Made by a program: the position numbers and the translations under genes
Notes under the pieces: generated by a model
Told to the model about the DNA's origin: nothing
What the model saw: only the letters and a program-made list of their open reading frames with translations
Database searches by the model: none
Origin: Azolla pinnata
Lineage: Eukaryota; Streptophyta; Polypodiopsida; Salviniales; Salviniaceae
NCBI GenBank assembly: GCA_037176905.1
Contig: JBBBWG010026867.1
Location: 42,017-72,366, forward strand
Reading direction: 5' to 3'
Length of the DNA: 30,350 nt
In this document: piece after piece, positions 10,234 to 21,462 of the stretch
Position numbering within the stretch: the stretch's first letter is position 1
Layout: each line of letters starts with the position of its first letter

Positions 10234-13200
10234 CTACTCATGCTCACTTGAGACTGTTGGGACACCGAAAATCCTCAAGTTCCTATCACCAGTCCCAATA
10301 GCCATGTAATTTGCATCTGCTCCAAATCGTAGAGATGATATTTTTCCTATAAAATTGAGAATATAACATGGTGTGTGTTAATTCTTCCATACGAAAACTT
10401 TAAAAAAAAAACAATTTACTTTTAAAGAGAGCATCACCTGTGCCAGACAAATCAGGGAGAATCTTGATACAATTCCAATCCTGTTTGACTCCAGCAACTT
10501 GGTAAATCCTGTGATACAAGTATAGAATAAATGGACATTGTAAATATCCGAGACCACCATTGCCAAGGTTCGTGGTTCAACACTTTCAAATGTTATGCCA
10601 AATTGCAAACTTCCAACATAGAGTACAGTGCAGTTGAAGAAAAATCACCTTATGTCTGACCCAGCTATAGCCAAATAGTTCCCACTAAAATCGAAGTCCA
10701 CTGCAGATACATTCACAAAATATGTCAGCCCTTCTTTATCTGAAATTACTGCATACAGATTGAAGTGGACCATGTGCAAGCTCACCTGCATTAGTCGGTG
10801 TTTCAGAGTCATATGGTGAAAAGGAACGGAAATTCTTTAGTTTTCTCAAGTCCCAAAGCTTTACACCATCCTGTGCGGCTGTCTGAAGCATACATACAAA
10901 CACATTTATTAGATGATGCAGAAAAACAAAGCTGGCGTAACATCAGAAAAAGAGGCATACCGCAAGGAAATATCCATTCTCAGAGAATGATATATCAGTA
11001 ACTGGTCCACTGTGTCCTTCAAACTTTGCCACATTAGCCTAGAGCAAAATAATAAAATAACAATGAAAATTTGGTACATACTTGGAAAATAAGTAGCACA
11101 ATCAAAGCATACTCAAAATATCCACAAGAGCATACCTGAGATTTGACATCCCAAATACGGACAAGAGACTCCGCAGTTCCCATACCTAGGATAAGCCCAT
11201 CAGGATGAAATGCCGCTGATGTATAGCCATCCTGCATAGTAGCTTCCGTCACCTACACAGAAATTTTTAGTTAATTAGACTTTGGTCACAATTTCTATTA
11301 ATTTCCCCAAAGATACCCATGGTTTTCCTAAAGGCAACCAAGGTTCAAAAGAAATATAATGGGTTATCAGAACATGAATAACCTGGACTAGGCATTCCCC
11401 ATAAGAAAGATCATAAAAGCACCAGCTCTTGTCTGCTGAAGCAGTCACAAAATAGTTCTGTGTTGCATGTAATGTAACCGCACGAACCTACAACAAACAC
11501 ATCATATGCATAAATCAATGAGCTAGCAAATAATACGAGAAAACATTATTCAAAATATTTATACAAATTCAGAAAAACCATGTAATCAAACCATCAATCT
11601 GTACAAAAAGGCTGACAAACAAGGAACCCACCTCTCCTGTATGGTCCCGAAGTGTGTGTTTGCAGTCATATGATTCATCCTCTTTTGCTTGCCATATTTT
11701 TACAGTCTGGTAAGCAATGCCAGGTTAGCACAAACTCAGAAATGGACAAATTATGTGAAATGTAGCATCAGCCTTAACCTTGTCTGAAGATCCAGTCAAA
11801 ACATATCCATGTTTTGGAGCGAATTTGACACTATTTATCTGCATCCAAGGCATAAATATCAAATACTTTATGATTTCAGCACTAAGTTTCCGACATAGCA
11901 ATAAGATCAGGTAAAATGAACCCTTTTCGTGTGTCCAGATAGAGTCGACAGTATCACTCCAGAAATCCGATTGAAAACCACTGCATTGGAATCCACCCCA
12001 CCAGTCACAATCAGATCCTGCAAACATCAAGTTAATTATATTACAGCATTTGACAAATGAAATAATAGGGGAAATCTGCATAGTTTTAAGTGGTTTCTTA
12101 TTTCAATGAACATTTCATCCAGGGGTGATAAACTGTTTTGACTCAGCCCCAATATTGATTACATGGTATAAGGTTATGCTTATTTTGTCAAGTTTCCATT
12201 ATCCAAACAAAAAACCATTGGTCAAGCCCCATAACAAAGCTTTGCTCAAAAATACACATGATTGACAAAGAAGGGGTAAATTAGTTGAATAATTACTGAT
12301 GGAAATGGAATCGTTCGAAAGGAGTCAGCCAAGGTTGCTTGGTAGGTAACGAAAAGTTAAGGGTATTTGACCAAATAATAAATAGTGTCAAACAAAGGTT
12401 ACTGGAAACAAGGAATAACTGGAGGGTAATATGCATGTTTTCCCAAGACATATTGAACTAAGCAAGCTGTAAACCTTTTCATGTTGCACATCAACTGACA
12501 ATATGCCAGGTTTATTCGTTTTGTGAAGAGGATGGCTAGAAAGCTGGGTATACTTCTCCAAAGCTTCTGGAGGCGCCAAATCGGTAGAAACCTGCATCAA
12601 CAGATCAACAAAAAACTGGTTTTCTAGCCATCTCAACAATGAAGAATGTAGATAGAAAAAAGAAATATGGTCATGTTAACGTCTTTAAATAGCCTGTAGA
12701 CCTATCAAGAATACAACTTTCAATGTTAACCCATCAATCTCAGTAGAAAATCCTTGATACAAAACCTGTCGTTTCTTTCTCTGTGCAGATAACGTCGAGT
12801 TGCATTCAGTCAACTCCTTAATGATGTCAGCTGTGATTCCTTGGCGTGCTCTCTTACCAGCAGGTGCTTGCTCCTCATCCGGCGCTGCTGGAGGAATATG
12901 AACACATTGAGTTTTGCATTCATATGAGGATGCAGAAAATTTGGAATATTAATGGACGATAGTAAATAGAGATTCATGAAAAACCTCGTTTTCCATTGCT
13001 TAATGCTGGAATATGGGGCAAAGACGATATAGCAGGCGGTTGCCGCTCTGCCTGAGCAAGTAGTCCATAAGCCTCATCCCTCTCTTTCTTCAACCTCGCA
13101 ATGACCCTGCAAGCAGCATCATGCTGAACAACAATTTCAATATATGCTTGTTCGTATAAAGGGATCAATATGATAACACGACTGAAAATCAAATTTTGTC

Positions 13201-15427
13201 CTCACCTGATACAAAGCATGGCTAAGCTCTTGTCGAGCTGTGTGCAATTGTTGTTCTAGAGCATAATTTGACAAGACCACTGCATCCCATTCCTGAAAAA
13301 ATATGAAATGTGATATTTCATGATAATAGTTTCATGGCAGAAAAAATCAGAATAGAGGTAAGGAATCAAAATCAGTAAACTCCATTTGAGAAATGCCGAA
13401 CTGGGTGCTCATTGCATATAAAGAGCCTACATTTCATTTCTGACTATATGTGAACATTTAGAGACGCTCACTTTCTATATGCATGCAATTAACTAGTCCG
13501 GAATCAATCATCACCCGTGCTTTCCCTTAACAGAAACTCCTCAAAAGCGTTTGCAGGGTTACTGTTGTTAAAAAACCCACCTTGTCTGCAGGTGTAAAGA
13601 TGCTGACATCGTGAAATAAATGACCTTTAAAGAACATTAAAGATAGCATCATAGGAACGGGATATTACACGAGCCTATCTATATGCCACATTGAAATAGG
13701 TGAAAGAGATTTATGATTACCACCAAACTGTACTATCCAGCTAGCTTTGAGAGGGAAATCCTGAGCTCAATTCTTGATCAGATTGATAGAAACGACAAGG
13801 CTAATAGACATTCTGAAACTTATTTGGAAAGTACCATATGTGTCGTGAATCTCTCGCTTGATTGCGGGATCCGTACATAAAAATAAATAAACCCATAGTA
13901 TGCAGATAGGTTCAAGAGAATAGTCCTTCATTGGAATCACGTTCTTAGCAACCCAGAATCAGAGGATAAACATACAATCAGAATTGTCGCTTTAGTTTGT
14001 TGCAAGGATAGCTCCAAACCGCTACCTCATAGAGCCGACCAGCATTGACTTACTAAATGGGCCTTATGTTGGCTTTTGCTCACAACATAAATAACTCCAA
14101 AAGGCAAGCTCAAATCCCAGATAATAGTTATATCATAAAGCATAGAAAATTATGGTCCCTTTCATAGGAACCTAAGAAAATACAATGTTACTATGCTTTC
14201 ACTAAATTTTCATAGCATAAAGAGCTTTCACATTCAATTCGTTGCAAATGGAGTCGTGTCGATTCATGGATAATAGCATCATGAATAGCATAAAATTAAT
14301 TTTGTAACAACTTTTTCCATGAACATAGGAATGCGTTTTAATGTCCATTTAATTAAAAACTAATTTTTCCAACAAGGTCATAAGAAATTTTCTTTCTGAA
14401 AAACATAAGAACAAAGGGACTGGAAAAGTTCCCAAATCTACCTTTTTTATTTGAATTGTTCATAATATGCACTTGAAGAAACCTCGCAACTTAAACCACA
14501 AACACAAAATGCAGCTGAGCTGCTAGATGTCTCGAAAACAAGTATAGTCGCATCACAACAGGGAATTTAAAAGACTCGATACTGATATCTGGAAGCTATT
14601 AATTAATAAATGAGAAAATGAAAGAGGTACTTACATTCTGAAAAAGGCCGAGCATTCCAGGTATGCTGGCAGCTTGCAATGGCCTTGGCTTGACAGCCTA
14701 CATAAGAAGAAACAAAATGATAAAACATGAGAGTGGGCGAAACTATATAAAGATGTATACTTCTCTTCGTTTATATTATAGAGACAAACATATATACACA
14801 TAAATCGTGTATACATAGTCGTAAGGATAAATATGTACATGCATCTACAGGAAATGCATTGCACAGATATGTGCACACAAATACATATAAATCAATACCC
14901 TTATCCATGTATAGAATCGTACGCACGCGTTTCTACTCACGTCTATAAACAAAAATCTAGAATTTGAAACAGGCATTAAGCCCTATCTTACCTTGTTAAC
15001 CTTGATGGGAACAAGATCTTCGACAGAAAGGCTTTCCTTGGTGACCGGACAAGCGCCAAATTCCTGAACCAGAGAAGTAGAAGCCGCAGCAAAAGCCAGA
15101 TCGGTTGATGCAAGTGTGTAAATGAAACCAGATTTTCTTATGAAAAAACAGAAAACAAGGACCATCAAAGGGACGACTTTTGCCGCCGGGCCCCCCCCCG
15201 TACCGAGATATGCTTCTCGATGAGGCGTTTCTCGAAGAGCAAGCCAGAGCGGGGGCAAACCACGGGCTCGTCGGGCGTGACGCCAGATACTGCAGAACCA
15301 GGAAAGGAAGAGGGTTGGGGGAGGAGAAGGAAAGATGGAAGTTTTTAGCATGGAAAGAAGAAGAAGAAGAAGAAGAAGAAGAGGAAGAGGAGGAGGAGGA
15401 AGAGGGGGACTTACTTGCGCAAAACAT
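10234..15427 (-). CDS. PRP19: Pre-mRNA-processing factor 19 (U-box/WD40 E3 ubiquitin ligase), 18 exons, 519 aa
   Basis: PRP19 is the scaffold and ubiquitin ligase of the nuclear Prp19/NineTeen complex (plant MAC complex), needed for spliceosome activation. Exons are 15427-15415, 15289-15204, 15063-14992, 14697-14635, 13292-13206, 13123-12985, 12884-12766, 12591-12475, 12017-11922, 11838-11779, 11706-11632, 11487-11383, 11252-11136, 11038-10961, 10882-10786, 10700-10649, 10508-10438 and 10346-10234 (TAG). The U-box occupies residues 1-57 ([45 protein letters not shown]). The tetramerising coiled coil follows ([37 protein letters not shown]). After a linker, WD40 repeats run from about 233 to the end ([61 protein letters not shown]). 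Length is close to that of Arabidopsis MAC3 proteins. The frame is continuous and no key segment is missing. Confidence 0.97.
15358..15412. repeat. GAA/GAG purine tract inside PRP19 intron 1
   Basis: On the minus strand this is a CTT/CTC pyrimidine run starting a few bases after the GTAAGT donor of the 13-nt first coding exon. The intron is only about 125 bp, so the tract fills nearly half of it. Confidence 0.85.
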
Positions 15428-15522
15428 TTCTGACACAGCTCGACCCGTCCACAGAGAAAACCCTGATTCCTTCGTCTGCAGGAAGGATGCGGAGGAAGCA
15501 GGAAGCCCTTGACAGTAGAAGA

Positions 15523-16068
15523 CACTGTATGTATGTATGTATGTATGTATGTATGTATGTATGCATGTATGTATGTATGTATGTGTGTATGTATGTATGT
15601 ATNNNNNNNNNNNNNNNNNNNNNNNNNNNNNNNNNNNNNNNNNNNNNNNNNNNNNNNNNNNNNNNNNNNNNNNNNNNNNNNNNNNNNNNNNNNNNNNNNN
15701 NNTGTATGTATGTATGTATGTATGTATGTATGTATGTATGCATGTATGTATGTATGTATGTGTGTATGTATGTATGTATGTATGCATGCATGCATGCATG
15801 CATGTATGTATGCATGTGTGTATGTATGCATGCATGCGTACGCACACATGCATGCATGTATGTATGCATGTGTGCATGTATGCATGCATGCGTACGCACA
15901 CATGCATGCATGCATGCATGCAGTGCGTATGCATGTATGTGTGCATGCGTATGCATGTATGTGGATGCATGGATGCGTGCGTGTCTGAGCTTGTATGCGT
16001 TGTGCACATACAAACTTGGCATGGTATGTATGCATGTGTGTATGCATGTGTGTGTGTGTGGATGTGTG
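15523..16068. repeat. ATGT/ATGC tetranucleotide microsatellite containing an assembly gap
   Basis: Long runs of ATGT with interspersed ATGC, ATGTGTGT and ATGCGTACGCAC variants flank the gap. A block of about 45 bp ending GCGTACGCACACATGCATGC is present twice between 15815 and 15912. The array begins about 95 bp upstream of the PRP19 start codon, in its 5' UTR or promoter. Long open frames in all phases (Met-Tyr-Val-Cys or His-Thr-Tyr-Ile repeats) are translations of the tetramer. Confidence 0.95.
15603..15702. other. Assembly gap of 100 N
   Basis: Exactly 100 N interrupt the tetranucleotide array. This round number usually marks a gap of unknown size, so array length and distances across it are unreliable. 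Confidence 0.99.
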
Positions 16069-16393
16069 CATGGATGGAGTGCTTGTGATGAACAAAGCCA
16101 ATTCCTTTGACTGATAAGTAGATTGCAAACTGATCAGCATCGAATCTTTTAATTCTCCCGACTCCGATTGGGCTTCATGCTCGCTGATCCGGTCTTATCT
16201 GTCAGCATTCCGATTGTATGCATGTGTGTGTGTGGATGTTTGCATGGATGGAGTGCTTGTGATGAACAAAGCCAATTCCTTTGGTTGATTGACTGATAAG
16301 CAGATTGCAAACCGATCAGCATCGAATCTTTTAACTCTCCCGAATCCGATTGGGCTTCATGCTCGCTGATCCGGTCTTATCTGTCGGCATTCT
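16034..16393. repeat. Tandem duplication of about 175-180 bp
   Basis: A unit with GTGTGTGTGGATG, GCATGGATGGAGTGCTTGTG, ATGAACAAAGCCAATTCCTT, ATCAGCATCGAATCTTTTAA and TGGGCTTCATGCTCGCTGAT occurs twice in direct orientation. Copy two has an eight-base insertion near TTGGTTGATTG and a few substitutions. The unit starts in the TG-rich edge of the microsatellite. Confidence 0.93.
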
Positions 16394-16774
16394 GTCTTGC
16401 AAGCCACTACAGTGCTGGAAATGATCCAAGATAAGAACGCAGACCATCAGTAAGATTATGTGGCATGCATGCGTACATGTTTGTACGATAAACAAGTTTA
16501 TAATGTGCTTGTTCGCCTCGCGATTGCCCAGTTCCTCTCGCATGCTTGTCTCCCTCCACTCGAGCAATCTGTCAGCGTTGCAGGGAGTCTCTACACTCAG
16601 AGCACCTACTCGGACTTGACCTCGACCTGATTAAGAATATCAAGCAAGCGCAAGTTAGAAGAGAGGGACATCTGCATCTTGCCCCAGTGAATCGAAACCC
16701 TGCATCGGTGAAAAAACTGTAATGATTGGCTTTACCTTCAAACGGTTATAAAAAATGTCGCTGCATCCCGTGCG

Positions 16775-17224
16775 ATGTTGTTATATCTGAACGAAAAGCG
16801 AGTAGTAGTCTTCAATGTTATGGAGGATTATGCAACCCCGATTGCATACCCGATTCCATCAATTATGAAAATGCCAAGCCATCAATGCCACAAGTTACAA
16901 ATCAGGTGTGATTGTGACTCTCTCGAAAGTAACAACACACCACATTGCCTATTGGAAAAGATACTCAAAAATCTACTTTAGCTTCGAGTCGAAAACATTC
17001 TGTCAAGGGATTTCGATGGACTCCAAGGCAAAAAACAGAAGAAAAAAAAAACACATGACACCATTGAAGTTATCGAGGTGGTGGACAATTTGGATGATCC
17101 AAATGCCTACTTTTGCATTAAATCGTGGATTATACGACCAAAAATTACCCCCAAAAGAATTCTACGGCCATATGAAAATGTATTGCTTAAGCTTGCAACC
17201 ATGAAACTCAAGAGAAGTGAATAA
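16775..17224 (+). pseudogene. Possible coding relic or unannotated exon, BAH-like C-terminal part
   Basis: One plus-strand frame has a single internal stop (TAG, about 16979) over about 150 codons and ends in TAA at 17222. The part after the stop reads as ordinary protein: a Lys-rich KKQKKKKTHDTIEVIEVVDN stretch, then LDDPNAYFCIKSWIIRPKIT and PYENVLLKLATM. An IEVVD-x(n)-YFCIKSWIIRP pattern recalls the strand pair of BAH domains (compare YF.xxWFYRxED), but the match is short. It could be an exon of a gene otherwise lost, a transposon relic, or chance. It lies between the PRP19 5' end and the PPR stop codon and has no flanking exons that I could join. Confidence 0.25.
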
Positions 17225-17265
17225 ATTCAAATGCATTGTTTGATATACATCACCGTAGAAGTACA

Positions 17266-19986
17266 TCAGATGTTATCAAGCCAAATACACGGAGCACAAA
17301 CGTCAGCTTCCGCAACAACAGCGACCTCCTTCGAAAATATGATGCCGGTTTCGATCCCTGATATCACGCTGTTTCCGAGTTTCCTCCCAGCGGCATATTT
17401 CAATCTCATGGCCTCGATCCTATCCGCATCTTCCAGACTGCCAGAAGCTGCAAAAATGTTTGACATAATCACATAAGCTTCGGCACAACTGATGTCTAGT
17501 TGTATTGCCTGATCAAAAGCCAATCTCCCAAGCTTTGTATTTGTCCACCTTCTACACCCACCTAGCAATGCGAGCCAAATAGCTACATGATCAGAAGAGG
17601 GCATTGCCTTAATGATACACATTGCCTTGTCGAAGTGCCCTCCGCTACCGAAGACTGCCACCATGCACGTATGATGCTCTAAGCTTGGAGTAATTCCGAA
17701 TTCTCCAGTCATTCTCCCAAAAATCATTTCTGCCTCTTCCAACAGCCCCGAGTGACTGCATGCGCATAAGAAGCATAAAAACGTAACCTCGTCTGGCAAG
17801 AGACCCTCACTTCGCATCCGTTGAAAACAGTTCGATGCTTTACGACCCTGTCCACGTTGAGCGTATCCTGATATTAGAGCATTCCATGAGATAACATCTC
17901 GAACACGAAGCCCATCGAGCACTTTTTGCGCCTTTGCAAGCACTCCACATTTAGAATACATGTCAATTAATGCAGTGTCGAGCATAACATCCTTCCCTAA
18001 CAATCCCCTACTTAAAATCTCATCGTGAGTTTTTTCGCCCTTATCTATTGCCCCAGCACTAGCGCAAGCCTTCAGAACACCAATAAACGTGACTTCATCT
18101 GGAGCAAAACCCTCAGTTTTCATTAGTTCAAAACAGCTCATTGCTTCATCAAATTGTCCTTGTTCAGCATGCCCTGCAATTAGCACATTCCATGAGATTC
18201 TATCTCTAGCTGGGATCATTTCAAACACCTCTTGAGCTTTGGCAAGTTCACCGCATTTGGCGTACATGTCCACCAACGCATTGCCAAGTCCCATGTCCTT
18301 CTCAAGAAAGCCCCTGTTCGCAGCCGCATTGTGAATATGTTTGGCATTGTCTATATTCCCAGTGCTCCCACAAGCCCTTGCCATGCAAATGAAAGTGACC
18401 TCATCAGGGACGGTACCCTCACTTTGCATTCTCCTGAAAGACTTTAGAGCTTCGTTCCCTTTATCCCCTAAAACATAACCTGATATTAGTGAGTTCCAGG
18501 AAACTACATTTCGAGCCGGAAGCTCCATGAGGACTTGCTCAGCTTTCAAAAGAGATCCACATTTGACGTACATATCAACCAAAGCATTGCCAAGCGCTGG
18601 ATCTTTTCCCGACAAACCCCTCCTCATTATATCAGTGTGAATTTTCTGACCCTTCTCACTAGATTTCGTGCTACCACAAGCCTGTAAGATGCAAAGGAAT
18701 GTGATTGAATCAGGAGACAAGCCCTCACTTTCCATCTCTTCAAAACATCTCAGGGCTTCATGACCTTGCCCTTCTTGCACATAACCAGAAATTATCACAT
18801 TCCAAGAGACTACATCCCGAACATGAAGCTCCTTCAACAATGTTAGCGCCTTTGCAAGCATCCCACACTTAGCATACATATCCACCAAAGCATTACCCAG
18901 CGCGGCATTCTTTCTGAGCAAACCCATATGTACAATTGCTTCATGAATTTGTTCGCCCATTTCTATTGCCCTCAAAATGCCAGAAGCCTTCAAAATGGAA
19001 ATGAAGGTAACAGCATCCGGAGAGAGACCTTCGTTATTTAAACCTTCAAAACAGTTTAATGCTTCATAATATCGCCCGTGCTGAACATACCCTGAGATGA
19101 GTGCATTCCAAGAGACTACATCTCGAATCAGCATTTTTTCGAGGACTTCAAGTGCTTTGTCAAACACGCCGTGTTTGGAATACATGTCCACCAAAACATT
19201 TCCGAGCACATCTGTCTCGTGGAAGCCTCTCGCCATAATCTCACCATGAACCTTTTTTCCCTCTTCAATCAATCCAGAGGTTGCACAAGCTTTCAAGATG
19301 CAGATGAAGGTGACTGTATTTGGAGGGATGCCCTCTCTGCGCATCCTTTCAAGGCAATACAATGCCTTGTAGCATTGCCCAAGTTGTGCATATCCTGCTA
19401 TTAGAGCAGACCACAAGAAAACATTGCCGACAGGCACTCCGTCTACAACTTCTTGTGCTTTTTCGAGAGCACCACATTTGGCATACATATCCACCAAAGC
19501 GGTTGAGAGCATGATATCATTCTCCAAAATGCCCATGTTCGCAACCATGTCATGAATCTGTTTACCCTTTCCGATGTCTCCAGTGATGGCACAAGCCTTG
19601 AGAACGCAAAGGAAAGTGACGGAATTCGGAGAAATGCCATCGTGTTGCATCTGGTCGAGGCAATCTAATGCCTTGTGCCCTTGCCCTAGATGGGTGTATC
19701 CAGAGATCAGGGCATTCCAAGCTACCACGTCTCGGAACGGGATGCCGTCGAGCATTTCTCGTGCTTTCGACATAACCCCGCATCTCGCATACATGCTCAG
19801 CAAAGCGGTGGCCAGATAAGGGCTTTCCCTCAGCAATCCTTTCCTCAGGATCTCCTTGTGCAAGACAGTGCCGGCGCGAAGATCTTTCTTCTTCGCCGAC
19901 GCCTTGAGCAAGCCCAATAGAGCAACATCTTCCTTGCCGATTTGATGGCTGGGGAGAGGAGGCTTGAGGGGGGGTGTAAGGCCCAT
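17266..19986 (-). CDS. PLS-class pentatricopeptide repeat protein, E subgroup, no DYW domain, 906 aa
   Basis: This intronless ORF should encode an organellar RNA-binding protein, most likely a C-to-U RNA editing specificity factor. Seven units of about 101 residues each carry WNALISGY-like, VTFLCVLKACA-like and ALVDMYAKCG-like segments in P, L and S order; the first WNALISGY lies near residue 90. The last unit leads into an E1-type domain (IWLALLGGCRRWTNTKLGRL, AYVIMSNIFAASGSLEDADR) and a worn E2 (RLKYAAGRKLGNSVISGIE). No HxE or CxxCH signature of a DYW deaminase follows; the tail ends CAPCIWLDNI. A stop codon lies four codons upstream of the chosen ATG in frame, which fixes the start. The short N-terminus (MGLTPPLKPPLPSHQ) is not a classic transit peptide, so targeting is uncertain. 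The gene diverges from the deacetylase gene at 21463. The target site is unknown. Confidence 0.95.
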   Translation of the reverse strand: MGLTPPLKPPLPSHQIGKEDVALLGLLKASAKKKDLRAGTVLHKEILRKGLLRESPYLATALLSMYARCGVMSKAREMLDGIPFRDVVAWNALISGYTHLGQGHKALDCLDQMQHDGISPNSVTFLCVLKACAITGDIGKGKQIHDMVANMGILENDIMLSTALVDMYAKCGALEKAQEVVDGVPVGNVFLWSALIAGYAQLGQCYKALYCLERMRREGIPPNTVTFICILKACATSGLIEEGKKVHGEIMARGFHETDVLGNVLVDMYSKHGVFDKALEVLEKMLIRDVVSWNALISGYVQHGRYYEALNCFEGLNNEGLSPDAVTFISILKASGILRAIEMGEQIHEAIVHMGLLRKNAALGNALVDMYAKCGMLAKALTLLKELHVRDVVSWNVIISGYVQEGQGHEALRCFEEMESEGLSPDSITFLCILQACGSTKSSEKGQKIHTDIMRRGLSGKDPALGNALVDMYVKCGSLLKAEQVLMELPARNVVSWNSLISGYVLGDKGNEALKSFRRMQSEGTVPDEVTFICMARACGSTGNIDNAKHIHNAAANRGFLEKDMGLGNALVDMYAKCGELAKAQEVFEMIPARDRISWNVLIAGHAEQGQFDEAMSCFELMKTEGFAPDEVTFIGVLKACASAGAIDKGEKTHDEILSRGLLGKDVMLDTALIDMYSKCGVLAKAQKVLDGLRVRDVISWNALISGYAQRGQGRKASNCFQRMRSEGLLPDEVTFLCFLCACSHSGLLEEAEMIFGRMTGEFGITPSLEHHTCMVAVFGSGGHFDKAMCIIKAMPSSDHVAIWLALLGGCRRWTNTKLGRLAFDQAIQLDISCAEAYVIMSNIFAASGSLEDADRIEAMRLKYAAGRKLGNSVISGIETGIIFSKEVAVVAEADVCAPCIWLDNI

Positions 19987-20139
19987 GCCTCTCGCTCACC
20001 ATTGCTCTGTTCCTGAAGTCTGATGATCATCTGGGCTTCGATGCATGCAAATGCAGGCAAGAAGAACCGGTATTGGCTATATATACGGCATACATGTATA
20101 CATACGTATTTTATACTATCATCCGTATATACGTCAAGA

Positions 20140-20460
20140 TGTAGAATGCACCAACATGCATGCATGCATGCATCCAGATACATACCAATGCACACGCACA
20201 CACACATACATGCATACACATGTCGGTATCCATGCATACGTCTGGCTGGACACATACATAGATCCATGCGCATGCATTCCAAGGTTGGGACATGTGCATC
20301 ATTGTCTATACGGTGAGGCATAGGTATGGTACAATGTACCAACATGCATGCATGCATGCATGCATTCATATACATACCAATGTCCATGCATACACGTGTT
20401 GATATGCATGGGTACATACGTTTGGGCACATACATAGATCCATGTGCACATCGTGGCGAC
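20140..20460. repeat. Two-copy direct repeat, about 187 bp, rich in ATGC and ATACAT
   Basis: ACCAACATGCATGCATGCAT, then ACATACCAATG, CATGCATAC and CACATACATAGATCCATG occur first from about 20149 and again from about 20337. Copies differ by point changes and a CA-rich stretch in the first copy. The repeat lies upstream of the PPR start codon. Confidence 0.85.
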
Positions 20461-20629
20461 ATGGGATTCTGTGCTCCGTTCACCTGATCTCGATCGATAC
20501 AAACTGCGTACCGTGTAACGGGAATACGCAGCGTACGAGAGCTCGTTTACGATCCCGCAAAGCCAGATACAGAATCGAAACCCAAAGGAAACGGTGGTAT
20601 CTGGCCAAGGCCCGAGTGATCACATTTTG

Positions 20630-21440
20630 ATTGGATCTCCGATTGAAGAAAGAGCTAATTCGATCCAATTCAAACCAAAACTTGTACAAACTCGAACCCA
20701 TCCGTGCTAGGCTCACTCGAACCAAACCAATGAAACTGAAGTGATCTGGTTAGAACTGAATTGAGCCAATCCGACCTTAGAACTGATTCGAACTCGAATG
20801 AGCTCATCTCCATTCCAATCCGAACCAAATCCCTAATTTGTAATTCCTAAACCTTGAACCCTAGACAATAGACCCCGAACCAATCGAATTGAACTGAATT
20901 GATCCGGTCAGAGCTGAATTGAGCAAAACAGACCTAAGAACTAATCCAAACCCAAACCGATTCGAACCAAAACGAGCTAATCTCCGTTCCGATCTGAACC
21001 AAAACCCCAATTCCTAAACCCTTGATTGTAGACCCTAAACTAATCGAAATGAAATGAACTGATCCGGTCAGAACCTAATCGAGCTAATCCAACCTACGAA
21101 TCGATCCAAACCAGACCGGTTCGAACTGAAAGGAGCTAATCTCCGTTCCAATCTGGACCAAAACCCCAAATCCTAAACCCTAACCCCTAGATTGTAGACC
21201 CTAAACTAATCGGAATGAACTGAACTGATATGGCCAGAACAGAATTTAGCTAATCCGACATAAGAACTGATCCAAACCAAACCGATTCGAACTGAAATGA
21301 GCTAATCTCCGTTCCAATCCGAACCAAAACCCAAAATCCAAAATCCAAAACCCAAAACCCTAGATTGTAGACCCAAAACCCTAAATTTGAAACCCTAAGC
21401 CTAGCCTCATATCCGAACCTGATGGACCTAACCAAACCTG
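20630..21440. repeat. Degenerate tandem repeat, about 160 bp unit, four to five copies
   Basis: Landmarks GATCCGGTCAGAAC, CGAACTGAAATGAGCTAATC, TCCGTTCCAATC, ATTGTAGACCCTAAAC and AACCCTAAA recur with anchors near 20743, 20901, 21061 and 21226 (steps of 158, 160 and 165 bp). The units contain CCTAAACCCTAA-type telobox sequence. The array ends about 20 bp before the deacetylase start codon, so it forms that gene's promoter/5' UTR region and the divergent spacer toward the PPR gene. Confidence 0.88.
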
Positions 21441-21462
21441 ACCGGACCTAACCTGTGCTGCC

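Noticed and set aside
14983-16140. Long ORFs on both strands across the microsatellite and gap
   Set aside because: They translate ATGT/ATGC repeats and N, and overlap PRP19 exons in wrong frames.
19845-20483. Minus-strand ORF of 212 aa overlapping the PPR start
   Set aside because: It is rich in Cys/Met/His from ATGC repeats and is out of frame with the PPR protein.
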